DNA from: Streptomyces graminilatus
GTDB taxonomy: Bacteria > Actinomycetota > Actinomycetes > Streptomycetales > Streptomycetaceae
Reading direction: 5' to 3'
Assembly: GCF_001418565.1 (NCBI RefSeq)
Contig: NZ_LIQQ01000027.1
Location: 422-64,421 of the forward strand
Length of the DNA: 64,000 nt
Every line of letters begins with the position of its first letter. Position 1 is the first letter of the stretch. The notes beneath the pieces were generated by a model. The model was not told where the DNA came from and did no database searches. It saw only the letters and a list, made by a program, of their open reading frames with translations. This document shows, in pieces, positions 1 through 7,602 of the stretch. Position numbers and translations under genes: made by a program.

Positions 1-2
1 CG

Positions 3-119
3 GTACGTACGTACCGGGGCGAGACCTGGGACGAGGTGGCCGTCTACCCCGGGGTGAAGGGCGGCGGCCTCGTGGCGGCAAAGCCGTCCGTGAGATTCTC
101 CAGCTCGGAGTTCCTGTGA
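3..119 (+). CDS. 3' end of an unidentified host gene (partial)
   Basis: The reading frame is open from the first bases of the window and stops with TGA at 117-119. The readable 38 residues end in S-S-S-E-F-L and look like a genuine protein C-terminus, with strong third-position GC. Too little is present to name a family. It is transcribed in the same direction as the downstream Yip1 gene, about 225 bases away. Bases 120-345 hold no gene I can support. Confidence 0.45.
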   Translation, partial: VRTYRGETWDEVAVYPGVKGGGLVAAKPSVRFSSSEFL

Positions 120-345
120 GCCGTAGACGTACACATCACGCATGGCGCCCGACCTGACATCGGTGCCGCAAGGCCTGGTGAACGGAATTTTTCCGTAGCG
201 CACAGCGCAAAACGGGAGACTTCCCTGATTCCGCTCCGGGAAGATGTGAAGGACCCCTTAAGGGATGTCACAGGTCGGCAGCAAAGGGGGCCCGGACAGC
301 CCGGGCCTCGCCCGTCACTCTCCGGGACCAGGTACGTTCGATGAC

Positions 346-1359
346 GTGGCTGGATTCAGGATCGGACGCGGCGACCGCAACAACCGTGCACCGCAGGCTC
401 GCCCGCAACAACAACCGCGGCAGCAGCCGTACGGCCAGCAGCCCCCACAGGGCGCCCCGTCGTACGGCTACCCGTCCGCGCCCCCGCAGCAGCAGCCGTA
501 CGGTGGCGGACAGCCGTCGTACGGCGGCCCGGGCGGCGGCGCCGGACGGCAGTGGCCCCCGCAGGGGAACGCGGGCGGCGGTTACGGCGCCCCGGGCGGC
601 GGACACGGCGAGCCGGAGTACTTCGGCGACGACGGCCACGGACACAGGCCGGGCCAGGGGCAGGGCCGTGGACAGGGGCACCCGAACGCCGGCGCCGTCC
701 CCGTGGACCCGTACGCGGCCAACAACCCGGGTCACACTCAGGCGTTCACGACGGGCGACGACCCGTACAACCAGGGCGACACCTACCGCGCCGGTACCGC
801 CCCGGCCGCGCCGACCGGTCCGCGCCTGCGCTGGAAGGAACTGCTGCGGGGCATCGTCACCGCCCCCGACCGCACGTTTCTCCAGATGCGCGACTACCAG
901 GTGTGGGCGCCGGCCATCGTCATCACGTTCGTGTACGGCCTGCTCGCCGTCTTCGGGTTCGACAACACGCGCGAGGACACCATAAAGGCCACCCTCAACA
1001 ACGCGATCCCGATCGTGCTGACGACGGCCGTGGCGATGGTCCTGAGCGCCTTCGTCCTGGGCGTGGTCACCCACACCCTCGCCCGCCAGCTCGGCGGCGA
1101 CGGCGCCTGGCAGCCGACGGTCGGCCTCTCCATGCTGATCATGTCCATCACGGACGCCCCCCGCCTCCTCGTGGCGATGTTCGCGGGCGGCGACGCACCG
1201 GTCGTACAGATCCTGGGCTGGGCAACCTGGGTAGCGGCGGGCGTACTCCTCACGATCATGATCCGCCGCTCCCACGACCTCCTGTGGCCGAAGGCGCTGG
1301 GTGCGTCGGCGATCCAACTGATCGCATTGCTGTCGATCGTGAAGCTGGGCACGTTCTAG
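346..1359 (+). CDS. Yip1-family integral membrane protein with Pro/Gln/Gly-rich N-terminus
   Basis: A 337-residue protein. Residues 1 to about 165 are low complexity, rich in Pro, Gln, Gly and Tyr (repeats of the type QQPYG). Residues about 190-337 contain four to five hydrophobic segments, typical of the Yip1 domain, which in actinobacteria is an uncharacterised membrane module. The GTG at 346 is chosen because the resulting start (V-A-G-F-R-I-G-R-G) matches the usual beginning of this streptomycete family; an upstream in-frame ATG at 265 would add 27 unlikely residues. The gene is followed by a strong terminator and belongs to the host, not the prophage. Function is unknown beyond the family assignment. 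Confidence 0.8.
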   Translation: MAGFRIGRGDRNNRAPQARPQQQPRQQPYGQQPPQGAPSYGYPSAPPQQQPYGGGQPSYGGPGGGAGRQWPPQGNAGGGYGAPGGGHGEPEYFGDDGHGHRPGQGQGRGQGHPNAGAVPVDPYAANNPGHTQAFTTGDDPYNQGDTYRAGTAPAAPTGPRLRWKELLRGIVTAPDRTFLQMRDYQVWAPAIVITFVYGLLAVFGFDNTREDTIKATLNNAIPIVLTTAVAMVLSAFVLGVVTHTLARQLGGDGAWQPTVGLSMLIMSITDAPRLLVAMFAGGDAPVVQILGWATWVAAGVLLTIMIRRSHDLLWPKALGASAIQLIALLSIVKLGTF

Positions 1360-1415
1360 AACCAGAAACAGTCCGGACTTGGACTGTTCGGACTGATTCG
1401 ACTGATCGGACTGAG

Positions 1416-1449
1416 GGGAGAGCCCCTGGCCTCGGCCAGGGGCTCTCCC
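1416..1449 (+). terminator. Intrinsic terminator after the Yip1 gene
   Basis: A perfect 16-bp stem (1416-1431 with 1434-1449), core GAGAGCCCCTGGCC, with a 2-base loop. It lies 57 bases after the Yip1 stop codon and is followed by TTT. Confidence 0.8.
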
Positions 1450-1469
1450 GTTTCGACGACACCCGGGGG

Positions 1470-1556
1470 ACGCCGGCCACGACAGGCAAGGTCGAGCGGT
1501 TCCATCAAACGCTGCGGCGTGAACTCCTCGACAGGGGGCATCCATGGACGGGGTGA
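1470..1556 (+). pseudogene. IS481-type transposase remnant
   Basis: The frame encodes a short piece beginning T-P-A-T-T-G-K-V-E-R-F-H-Q-T-L and ending at a TGA at 1554-1556. G-K-V-E-R-F-H-x-T-L is the conserved segment around the last catalytic Glu of IS481/rve transposases. Nothing of the upstream DDE domain and no inverted repeats are visible, so this is a decayed fragment directly after the Yip1 terminator. Confidence 0.6.
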
Positions 1557-2258
1557 CAGGCTGCCCCGCCCTACGCACCGGAGGAAGCACACTCCGGGGC
1601 GGAGGGGGCGCCGTACCGGGCTGCGGGTCTTGTAGTGGCGCGCGTTGGGAGCTTCCATCCCGACCGCCATCGCCCCAGGCAAAGCCGAGCGGACGAGGCC
1701 CAGGGCGTCAAGGTCGTTCGTACCGTGGTGGGTGAAGGTGGGTGGCGAAGCTGCGGCGGAGACGGGGAACCGTCATGGGAGCTTCCTCATCGCCCTCAGT
1801 CCGACCGAGTAAGCAAGGACCGCCACCGCGAAGCTGACGAGCACCGCGACCGTGTGTGCGTGGCGTGGGATCAGCTGCGTCGTCATTTCAAGAGCCGGCG
1901 GGTTGGCGAAGAAGAAGCCGGTGGTGGCGGCCAGGATGGCTCCAGCCGTGTCCTTGGTCCACCGCACGTTCGGCTTGGAAGCACTTGTCACCAGATGGTT
2001 GTATCGGGCGCCGGTAGGCTGTGCAAGACCGGCCCGACGCATGGGAGCCGCACTCCTGGTCGCGAGGAACGTCAAGCAGGCCGCTGATGTCTGACATCAC
2101 CGGCTGACACCAACAGCCACGAACAGCGGCGGTCAGCGCCGATCCCCCGACGACCGACCACCAGGATCGTATCGACGGTTGGCGCAGGTGATCAGCCACG
2201 CATGATCGACCTGAGGAGGATGAGGTCGCAGCTTCAAGCCCTGGGAACCGCAAACGAA
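1557..2258. other. Host intergenic stretch, no confident gene except one possible small ORF
   Basis: About 700 bases between the IS remnant and the phosphoribosyltransferase terminator. Open frames on both strands are short and mutually overlapping. Only the leftward frame listed at 1773-1991 has protein-like character. Confidence 0.4.
1773..1991 (-). CDS. Possible small two-helix membrane protein
   Basis: A 72-residue frame from a GTG at 1991. It has two hydrophobic stretches, around residues 14-30 (A-G-A-I-L-A-A-T-T-G-F-F-F) and 45-65 (V-A-V-L-V-S-F-A-V-A-V-L-A-Y), and a basic end. No clear ribosome-binding site is visible and I do not recognise a family. It could be a real small membrane protein or a chance frame. 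Confidence 0.3.
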   Translation of the reverse strand: MTSASKPNVRWTKDTAGAILAATTGFFFANPPALEMTTQLIPRHAHTVAVLVSFAVAVLAYSVGLRAMRKLP

Positions 2259-2286
2259 GATCCCCGGTCTACCAAGGCCGGGGATC
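2259..2286 (-). terminator. Terminator of the interrupted phosphoribosyltransferase gene
   Basis: GATCCCCGG (2259-2267) pairs with CCGGGGATC (2278-2286) around a 10-base loop, 17 bases past the stop codon of the leftward phosphoribosyltransferase fragment. Confidence 0.6.
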
Positions 2287-2302
2287 TATGCATAGCAGCA
2301 GG

Positions 2303-2632
2303 TCAGAGAGCTTCCTTAGACGGAGTGATCGGCTCGCCTGACTTACGTACTACAGGCAACACACTCCACGGGAAGTTGATCCATTCGTCGGTCCGCTTCC
2401 ACACGTACTCGCACTTCACGAGGGACTGCGTCTTCTCGTAGATCACCGCGGAACGCACCTCGGCGACCGCGTCCAGACAGAAGTCGTGCACCAGCTTGAG
2501 CGTCTTGCCGGTGTCGGCGACGTCGTCGGTGATGAGGACCTTCTTGTCGGAGAAGTCGATGGCGTTGGGGACGGGCGCGAGCATGACGGGCATGGGAAGC
2601 GTGGTGCCGACCCCGGTGTAGAACTCGACGTT
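2303..2632 (-). pseudogene. Phosphoribosyltransferase, C-terminal part, cut off by the prophage
   Basis: The host-derived codons start at the att core (N-V-E) and continue F-Y-T-G-V-G-T-T to the stop at 2303. They include the PRPP-binding loop V-L-I-T-D-D-V-A-D-T-G-K-T, which identifies a type I phosphoribosyltransferase of the purine/xanthine-like kind. The matching N-terminal part lies 57 kb away at 59963-60184. Joined at the core they give a normal protein of about 178 residues. A TTG at 2671 inside phage DNA could in principle supply a start, but it sits within a terminator hairpin. The fragment also lacks the N-terminal half of the fold, so it is probably inactive in the lysogen. Confidence 0.9.
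2624..2632. other. attL core
   Basis: CTCGACGTT is shared with attR at 59969-59977. To the left is the host phosphoribosyltransferase 3' part; to the right the sequence continues AAAAACC into the integrase terminator, which is phage DNA. On the gene strand the core reads AACGTCGAG, encoding N-V-E. Confidence 0.85.
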
Positions 2633-2640
2633 AAAAACCA

Positions 2641-2680
2641 AAGGGCCTCTCACCTGCGAAGATGCAGGCAAGAGGCCCTT
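2641..2680 (-). terminator. Integrase terminator at the phage end
   Basis: AAGGGCCTCT (2641-2650) pairs with AGAGGCCCTT (2671-2680). An inner CCTGC/GCAGG pair continues the stem. On the leftward strand it is followed by TTTGGTTTTT, so it should stop integrase transcription 9 bases before the att core and keep phage transcripts out of the split host gene. Confidence 0.8.
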
Positions 2681-2721
2681 GAACTCAGCGAAAACTCAGC
2701 ATTGGGGGTCAGCAACCCTCA

Positions 2722-3918
2722 TCAGGCTGCGTCATCGTCGACCAGCGTCAGGCGGTTCCGGAAGGCGTTCGCAAGCGACGCTTCGAAGGCCCCTGTGATC
2801 CGTTCATCGGCCCCGTCTACGAGGTGCGCGTACACCTGTTCTGTGACCTTCGTGGAGCTGTGCCCCATCCACCGCGCCACCTCGTACAGGGGTACACCCG
2901 CCGCTATCGCCATGCTCGCGAAATAGTGACGGAGAGCCTTCGGCGTGTACCCCGAGTCCTCCAGCTCGGCGCGCTTGAGAGCGTCGTTCCAGCGGTGCGT
3001 GTACGTCGTCCGTGAGGGATGACGGTGCTGGTAGGTCTCGGACTCGTAGTACCAACCTTCTTCACCCCACGGCTCCCAGAAGGCCCTGTGCTTCTCCAGC
3101 TCGTCAGACACCGAGGGAGGCACCGGCACCCAACGCCCCTTCCGGCTCCACTTCGGCTCGTTCTTGACGTTGGTCCCCCGGTTCGCCCCGCCGTTCTCTC
3201 CGAAGTTGGTGAGCTGGTTCTGAACGAAGTACCAGCCCCCTCGGCGGGTGAGATGCGACTGCGAGAAAGCCAGTGCTTCACCTACCCTGAGCCCGCAGCC
3301 CGCCTGAATCCAGATCGATGACTTGTAGACCGGGCGCATGGCCTCGTAGATGGCCATGACCTCAGCCGTGGTGGGGATCTCGTGGTCTTCGACCGGGCGA
3401 TAGGCCGACTCGTTCCGGCCGTTCACAGCGATGGTCTTCCCCGCGTACTTCGGAACGATCTCCGCCTCGTAGCAGTACTTGAGGAACGACTTCAGAACGA
3501 CCTTGCGGCCCTCGATGCCGTACGGCTTGTAACCGCGCTCCTTCTGGCCGTTCTCCCACGTCGTGATGTCCGAGGGAGTGATGGAGCCGATTCGGCGGCT
3601 GCCGAACATCGCCTCGAAGTGGTTCTTGTAGATGCTCCGGTACTGCGCAAGAGAGGAGTCCTCGCGCTGACCGAAGCCCAACCACTCCTTCCAGCAGTCC
3701 TCAAAGGTCCGCTTAGAGTGCTTTCGATCGACGTACACACCGAGGCGCTTGTCGTTCTCGACCTTCGTCGCAAGGTCTTTCGCCTCGGTCTTCTTGTTGT
3801 GCGGAAAGCTCTCTTCCGTCTGGTGACCGCCGGCATCCCGGAACCGGACCACCCACGAGTGCTTGCAGCGCGGCCACGCGCCGACCTTGCACTCACAGCG
3901 CTTGATGATCGAAGCCAT
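2722..3918 (-). CDS. int: Tyrosine-family site-specific integrase
   Basis: A 398-residue tyrosine recombinase that inserts and, with Xis, excises the phage. The N-terminus has a Cys/basic cluster (C-E-C-K-V-G-A-W-P-R-C-K-H) seen in actinophage integrases, followed by a core-binding helical domain. The catalytic domain shows the first Arg in G-L-R-V-G-E-A-L, then K-A-L-R-H-Y-F (the usual H-x-x-R has Lys in the first place), W-M-G-H-S-S, and the nucleophile Tyr in V-Y-A-H-L near residue 365. It is the phage gene nearest attL and reads outward toward it. The ATG at 3918 follows GGGAG with normal spacing. Unusually for a tyrosine integrase, the target is a protein gene with only a 9-bp identity core rather than a tRNA. 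Confidence 0.93.
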   Translation of the reverse strand: MASIIKRCECKVGAWPRCKHSWVVRFRDAGGHQTEESFPHNKKTEAKDLATKVENDKRLGVYVDRKHSKRTFEDCWKEWLGFGQREDSSLAQYRSIYKNHFEAMFGSRRIGSITPSDITTWENGQKERGYKPYGIEGRKVVLKSFLKYCYEAEIVPKYAGKTIAVNGRNESAYRPVEDHEIPTTAEVMAIYEAMRPVYKSSIWIQAGCGLRVGEALAFSQSHLTRRGGWYFVQNQLTNFGENGGANRGTNVKNEPKWSRKGRWVPVPPSVSDELEKHRAFWEPWGEEGWYYESETYQHRHPSRTTYTHRWNDALKRAELEDSGYTPKALRHYFASMAIAAGVPLYEVARWMGHSSTKVTEQVYAHLVDGADERITGAFEASLANAFRNRLTLVDDDAA

Positions 3919-3997
3919 GAGGCTTCAACTCCCTTACTGGACTGGGATCGGAGCCCAATCTCCGACCTCAGCACGATGTTTTACAGGTCAACTTGGC

Positions 3998-4183
3998 CTA
4001 GTTACAAGCCTGTTGGGCGATCCAGTGATCAAGGTCACGTTCGCGAAATCTGAGATGCTTTCCGACTTTAAAAGCGGGTATCCCCCACTCACGCCATTTC
4101 GCATATAATGTACGCTTCGATACGGCCAACCTTTCGGCTGTGTCTTCAGGGGTTAGGAGCCGGTTCGACCCGCCAGCAACCAA
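3998..4183 (-). CDS. xis: Excisionase / MerR-AlpA-like small DNA-binding protein
   Basis: A 61-residue protein with one winged helix-turn-helix of the DNA_binding 'excisionase' type: L-L-T-P-E-D-T-A-E-R-L-A-V-S-K followed by L-R-F-R-E-R-D-L-D-H-W-I. It lies directly upstream of the integrase, the usual place for Xis, which bends DNA and directs excision. The start is a TTG at 4183 with a weak ribosome-binding site, so expression may be low. Confidence 0.75.
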   Translation of the reverse strand: MVAGGSNRLLTPEDTAERLAVSKRTLYAKWREWGIPAFKVGKHLRFRERDLDHWIAQQACN

Positions 4184-4227
4184 TGCGTTTCCGTCTTTCT
4201 GGTAATCTCGCGGCGCCCGCGAGGGCG

Positions 4228-4263
4228 GAAGCCCCTTCGGTGCCCAATCACCGAAGGGGCTTC
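4228..4263 (-). terminator. Strong hairpin separating the early operon from xis-int
   Basis: A perfect 15-bp stem, GAAGCCCCTTCGGTG with its complement, and a CCCAAT loop. It lies just after the dCMP deaminase stop and before xis, so xis-int is probably insulated from lytic transcription. Confidence 0.8.
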
Positions 4264-4271
4264 TCAGGTAG

Positions 4272-4691
4272 CTAGTTCAGGGTCCGAGACACAGCGCCGG
4301 CCGCCGTGCGCCAGACGACTCGATGCACTCCAGCAGCCTCAAGACGAGGCATGCAGCGGTAGCAGGGAGCGCGGGTGACATAGACCGTCCCGCCCTCCAG
4401 ATCCTCGCGCCGCGCATGAATCAGAAGGTTCTCTTCGGCATGCAGGGCAACGCAGTTGGAGTAGTCGCCCCCGGCCGGAAACTCGGCATACGAGAGCTGT
4501 CCGCGAGGGCAGGCATTGTCTTCAAGGCATCCGGGCTTGTCGGGCACGCTGCCGTTGTGGCCGCTCATCACAAGACGGCCTCTGCGGTCGTACAGGACCG
4601 CCCCCACCTGGGACCGGATACAGTCCCCGCCAAGGGAGACTGCATCGGCCACACGAAGACGCCTCTCCTCCTTGGGGAGGCGCTTACTCAC
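4272..4691 (-). CDS. Deoxycytidylate (dCMP) deaminase
   Basis: A 139-residue zinc-dependent deaminase converting dCMP to dUMP, the substrate of thymidylate synthase. The catalytic H-A-E-E-N and the zinc-binding P-C-Y-R-C are present. An inserted Cys/Gly-rich stretch (C-L-E-D-N-A-C-P) before the active site is common in phage versions. The start GTG overlaps the previous stop as GTGA. It is the last gene of the early operon and works with ThyX and the ribonucleotide reductase to raise dTTP supply. Confidence 0.9.
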   Translation of the reverse strand: MSKRLPKEERRLRVADAVSLGGDCIRSQVGAVLYDRRGRLVMSGHNGSVPDKPGCLEDNACPRGQLSYAEFPAGGDYSNCVALHAEENLLIHARREDLEGGTVYVTRAPCYRCMPRLEAAGVHRVVWRTAAGAVSRTLN

Positions 4692-4936
4692 TCCTCGTCC
4701 TCCACCGCATGGTGAACGACCTCGACGGCCGGCGCCATCTCGGACACCCAGTAGTCCTGTGCCATCTCCTTCGCCATCTCGTACGGGATGCCGCCGTTCA
4801 GCGCGGCTCGGAGCACGGTGCCGGCCACGTCGGCTACGGCGACCGCTATGAGGGCGCGCTTCTCCAGCTCGGCCACTGCGAAGTCACTTTCGATGGACTT
4901 CATGACGGACTCAAGATCCTCGGGGTTGTCGTTCAC
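4688..4936 (-). CDS. Small hypothetical early protein
   Basis: An 82-residue, mainly helical protein (A-V-A-V-A-D-V-A-G-T-V-L core) with an acidic end. The GTG at 4936 overlaps the upstream stop as GTGA and has GGAGAGG at the right distance; an alternative GTG lies at 4942. It is translationally coupled on both sides. No family recognised. Confidence 0.65.
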   Translation of the reverse strand: MNDNPEDLESVMKSIESDFAVAELEKRALIAVAVADVAGTVLRAALNGGIPYEMAKEMAQDYWVSEMAPAVEVVHHAVEDEE

Positions 4937-5088
4937 TCGCACCTCTCCACGGCGTTGTTCTCAGCGCATTCGGCACACAGGCCGGTTTCTACGTCGTCCA
5001 GGCTGAACAGCCCCACGGAATCCTGGAGCTGGCAGTATTCACAGTCCTCAGTTACTTCGATGTCGTCGTACAAGGACTCAGCGCACAA
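4933..5088 (-). CDS. Small four-Cys putative zinc-ribbon protein
   Basis: About 51 residues from a TTG at 5088, with C-E-Y-C and C-A-E-C pairs about 25 residues apart, the spacing expected for one zinc ribbon. The start is uncertain; a second TTG at 5073 is possible. Overlaps both neighbouring genes. Unknown function. Confidence 0.55.
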   Translation of the reverse strand: MCAESLYDDIEVTEDCEYCQLQDSVGLFSLDDVETGLCAECAENNAVERCE

Positions 5089-5284
5089 CGTAGGCGAAAG
5101 GCACCTCGATGATTTCCTGCATCTCAACGTCCCACGCCTTCTGACCCTTCTCGACCTCGGTTTCGGCAGGATCGAAGACGTAGCCACGGCAGCAGCCGCA
5201 TCCGGTATCGGGGACTACGACAGGGATGTCTCCGTGCTCCTTGAGCGCCTTCTCTGCATCTGCGATCAGTTCCGTGAGCTGCAA
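5078..5284 (-). CDS. Small hypothetical protein with Cys cluster
   Basis: A 68-residue frame from a TTG at 5284 preceded by GGAG. It has an N-terminal amphipathic helix (L-I-A-D-A-E-K-A-L) and then D-T-G-C-G-C-C-R-G-Y, a Cys-rich turn that may bind metal. Lies between DNA polymerase and the zinc-ribbon gene. No family recognised. Confidence 0.6.
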   Translation of the reverse strand: MQLTELIADAEKALKEHGDIPVVVPDTGCGCCRGYVFDPAETEVEKGQKAWDVEMQEIIEVPFAYVVR

Positions 5285-5292
5285 TCTGTCTC

Positions 5293-7086
5293 CTAGTGCT
5301 TGCTGTCTTCGAGGTCGAGAATGGAGCCCCATGAGCGCTCTCCGATCTCTCCCTCGGCAGGGACCAGTACGCCCTTGACTGTGAACTCCATGATCTTGGC
5401 GGCCTGCTTTGTCAGTTCCTCCGCTCGCTCCTTCGGGAACGAGAAAACGATCTCGTCGTGAATCACGAGCCGCACCCAGGGAGTGAACCCAGCTCGGTCG
5501 AGATTCAGCACAGCTCGGGCAGTGATGTCCCGAGACCCGCTCTGGATGTAGTAGTTCAGAGCGGAGTAAGAACGACTGCGGTCTACCGGAAGCCGACGGC
5601 CGGTGACGGTATAGATGTAGCCGTATCGCCTGGCTTCGGCCATCAGCTTTTTCGAGAGCTTGTCCACCCAGGTGTAGGTGGAGTTGAACGCCGATATGGT
5701 CCGCCGGGCAACCTCTTCCGAGACCTTCGCCTGTTCCACGAGAGCTTTCCAGCCTCCGCCGAACACGATCAGGAAGTTACCCATCTTCCCGACCTTGCGA
5801 GGTACCCCGGCCGCATCTGCGGTGATCTGGTGCAGATCCTTTCCGTTCAGGAACGCATCCACCATGACCGGGTCTCTCGACTCGGCCGCGAGGAATCGAA
5901 GCTCCATGTTGCCGAAGTCGATAGAGACCGAGACATGGTCTTCCTCTGCCAGGAACGCAGAGCGCACATACCCGTCCCCAGCCGGGAACGTCTGTGCTGC
6001 GATGGCTCCCGAAATGGACATCCGAGCCGTCCTAGCCCCCATTGAATTCACCGAGGCATGTACACGCCCCAGAGAGTCCATTCCGTTGATGGCGGCCTCG
6101 AACCACGTCTTCCGCCACTTAGCGGCCTTCGTCGCCTTCTTGACTGCCTCGGCCAACGGGTGATCGATAGAGTCCAACACTTCGGCATCCATGCTGAAGT
6201 TCCCCTTGGGGGTCTTCTTCGTCAGCTTGAATCCGAAACCCTGGAAAGCCTCAATCAGTTGCTTGTCGGAGTTGACGTTCTCAACCCACTGGCTTGCAAC
6301 CTCGACCCACTTCTCTTCCTCGGCCTTCAACTCGGCAATACGCATTTCTGCATACGCCTCGTCGACGAGGTAGCCCGTCCGTTCCGTCTTCGCCATGACG
6401 TGGGCGAGCCTGTGTTCCCAGCCGATCAGGCCCTTTACCTTCGAGCGGGCCGGCACCTTCGGCAGAAGGATGTGCAGCAGTCGGTAGGCCCATATCGGGT
6501 CGGCTCCGGCGTACAGCAAATAGTCGTGGTCGAACGTCCTGACCACCGGCCAGATGTCCGCCTTCTTGACCTTGTACCGCTTGGCTATCTGAGTCATCGA
6601 GCCCTTGACCTCTTCGGCCGCAACGGGATCGATGTAGAACTTGATCAACTCTTCGAGTTTGAGGCCGGGCCCCTGTTCTTTGACCTGTCTCGGGTCAACC
6701 AGGTGAGCGAGGATCTTCGTATCGAACATCTTCGGGGCCAGCTCTTCGAGCGGGACACCGAGGCAGTGTTCGCTGACGTGCTGGTCGAAGGTGCCGTTGT
6801 GGGCGATGAGACAGCGGGCCTTGCGCAAGGCCCAGATGGCAGCGGCCTTGAATTCGGGGTTGGTCTCGACCGGCAGGACCCAGCTCTCACGGGCGTTGCC
6901 GAACTGGGCGAGGCGGATGCGGAAGCCGCGGCCGACGTTCCACCAGTCAAGCCCTGTTGTCTCCGTGTCGTAGCCCAGGATCGGGTTGGCGACGACGAAG
7001 TCAATGAATTTATCGAGGTCCCACGTGGTCTCAGCTACGTTGATCCGTACCGGCTGGTGCTTGATCTTGTAGGTTATGACCTGCAT
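5293..7086 (-). CDS. Family A DNA polymerase with 3'-5' exonuclease domain
   Basis: A 597-residue phage replicative polymerase. Residues about 35-190 form a DnaQ-like proofreading domain: Y-D-T-E-T-T-G (Exo I), L-I-A-H-N-G-T-F-D (Exo II) and Y-A-G-A-D-P (Exo III). The polymerase domain follows, with motif A (S-I-D-F-G-N-M-E-L-R), the O-helix region (K-M-G-N-F-L-I-V-F-G) and motif C (I-H-D-E-I-V-F). There is no 5' nuclease domain, as usual for phage Pol A. It sits in the early operon with primase and helicase. ATG at 7086 after GAAAGG. Confidence 0.95.
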   Translation of the reverse strand: MQVITYKIKHQPVRINVAETTWDLDKFIDFVVANPILGYDTETTGLDWWNVGRGFRIRLAQFGNARESWVLPVETNPEFKAAAIWALRKARCLIAHNGTFDQHVSEHCLGVPLEELAPKMFDTKILAHLVDPRQVKEQGPGLKLEELIKFYIDPVAAEEVKGSMTQIAKRYKVKKADIWPVVRTFDHDYLLYAGADPIWAYRLLHILLPKVPARSKVKGLIGWEHRLAHVMAKTERTGYLVDEAYAEMRIAELKAEEEKWVEVASQWVENVNSDKQLIEAFQGFGFKLTKKTPKGNFSMDAEVLDSIDHPLAEAVKKATKAAKWRKTWFEAAINGMDSLGRVHASVNSMGARTARMSISGAIAAQTFPAGDGYVRSAFLAEEDHVSVSIDFGNMELRFLAAESRDPVMVDAFLNGKDLHQITADAAGVPRKVGKMGNFLIVFGGGWKALVEQAKVSEEVARRTISAFNSTYTWVDKLSKKLMAEARRYGYIYTVTGRRLPVDRSRSYSALNYYIQSGSRDITARAVLNLDRAGFTPWVRLVIHDEIVFSFPKERAEELTKQAAKIMEFTVKGVLVPAEGEIGERSWGSILDLEDSKH

Positions 7087-7271
7087 TAAGACCTTTCAGT
7101 TGTCTCCTTGCACACGTGTTCTCGGGCTGCGTCCACGAGGTCGAGCAAAAGCACTTCGTTTTCGTCGCAGCAGTCACAGCCGCCCTGGCCGAATGACTCA
7201 TCACAGAGGAAGCAGAAGAGTTCGACTCCGCCGTTGTCCCACCCGATGACTTGGACCAGGCGCAGGTTCAT
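7086..7271 (-). CDS. Small putative zinc-ribbon protein
   Basis: 61 residues from the ATG at 7271, which overlaps the upstream stop as TGATG. Cys pairs F-C-F-L-C and C-D-C-C suggest zinc binding. It overlaps the polymerase start by one base, so translation is probably coupled. Unknown role. Confidence 0.6.
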   Translation of the reverse strand: MNLRLVQVIGWDNGGVELFCFLCDESFGQGGCDCCDENEVLLLDLVDAAREHVCKETTERS

Positions 7272-7405
7272 CACCGATGCATCACGCACCGCGCCGGCGC
7301 TTCCCCTGCCTTCGCGTATGTCCAGAGGCCACAGGGGGCCTGAAACCATGCGTACTGGACAAGAGCCAGGACTATGACAGTCACGGCTGCTGCGAGGATC
7401 TTCAC
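7271..7405 (-). CDS. Short single-pass membrane peptide
   Basis: 44 residues from a GTG at 7405 overlapping the previous stop as GTGA. Residues 3-20 are a hydrophobic helix (I-L-A-A-A-V-T-V-I-V-L-A-L-V), followed by a short tail with two Cys. It could be a membrane anchor or an inner-membrane inhibitor. No family recognised. Confidence 0.5.
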   Translation of the reverse strand: MKILAAAVTVIVLALVQYAWFQAPCGLWTYAKAGEAPARCVMHR

Positions 7406-7602
7406 TCGCCCTCCCCGAGCAGGAATCGGGGCGTGACGTCGCTCAGACCGTCGAGTGCGTAGACCTTGATTTCCGCGTCCGGGTACCAGCCGAGCAGCCC
7501 ATTCAGGATGTTGCGCACGTTCCGCTCGTCCGTGGCGAATCGGAACCGACCGCCGTGGTTCCAGCCGTATTTCGTTGACTCGATGATGAACTGGGGTATC
7601 AG
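7402..7602 (-). CDS. Small early protein with probable CTG start
   Basis: A 66-residue frame (I-P-Q-F-I-I-E-S-T-K-Y-G-W then a charged C-terminus) that fills the gap after thyX. The frame has no ATG, GTG or TTG near its beginning. The CTG at 7602 overlaps the thyX stop as CTGA and has AAGGG six bases upstream, exactly like the GTGA couplings in the rest of the operon. The downstream gene begins at its stop in the same manner. Codon use fits its neighbours. Function unknown. Confidence 0.6.
   Translation of the reverse strand: MIPQFIIESTKYGWNHGGRFRFATDERNVRNILNGLLGWYPDAEIKVYALDGLSDVTPRFLLGEGE

Noticed and set aside
268-1590. A 440-residue leftward frame over the Yip1 gene
   Set aside because: Antisense shadow with Arg/Ala/Val-rich sequence and no recognisable family.
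2303-2671. A functional 122-residue phosphoribosyltransferase starting at TTG 2671
   Set aside because: The start lies in the integrase terminator hairpin, no ribosome-binding site is visible and the N-terminal half of the fold is missing; the matching half is at attR.
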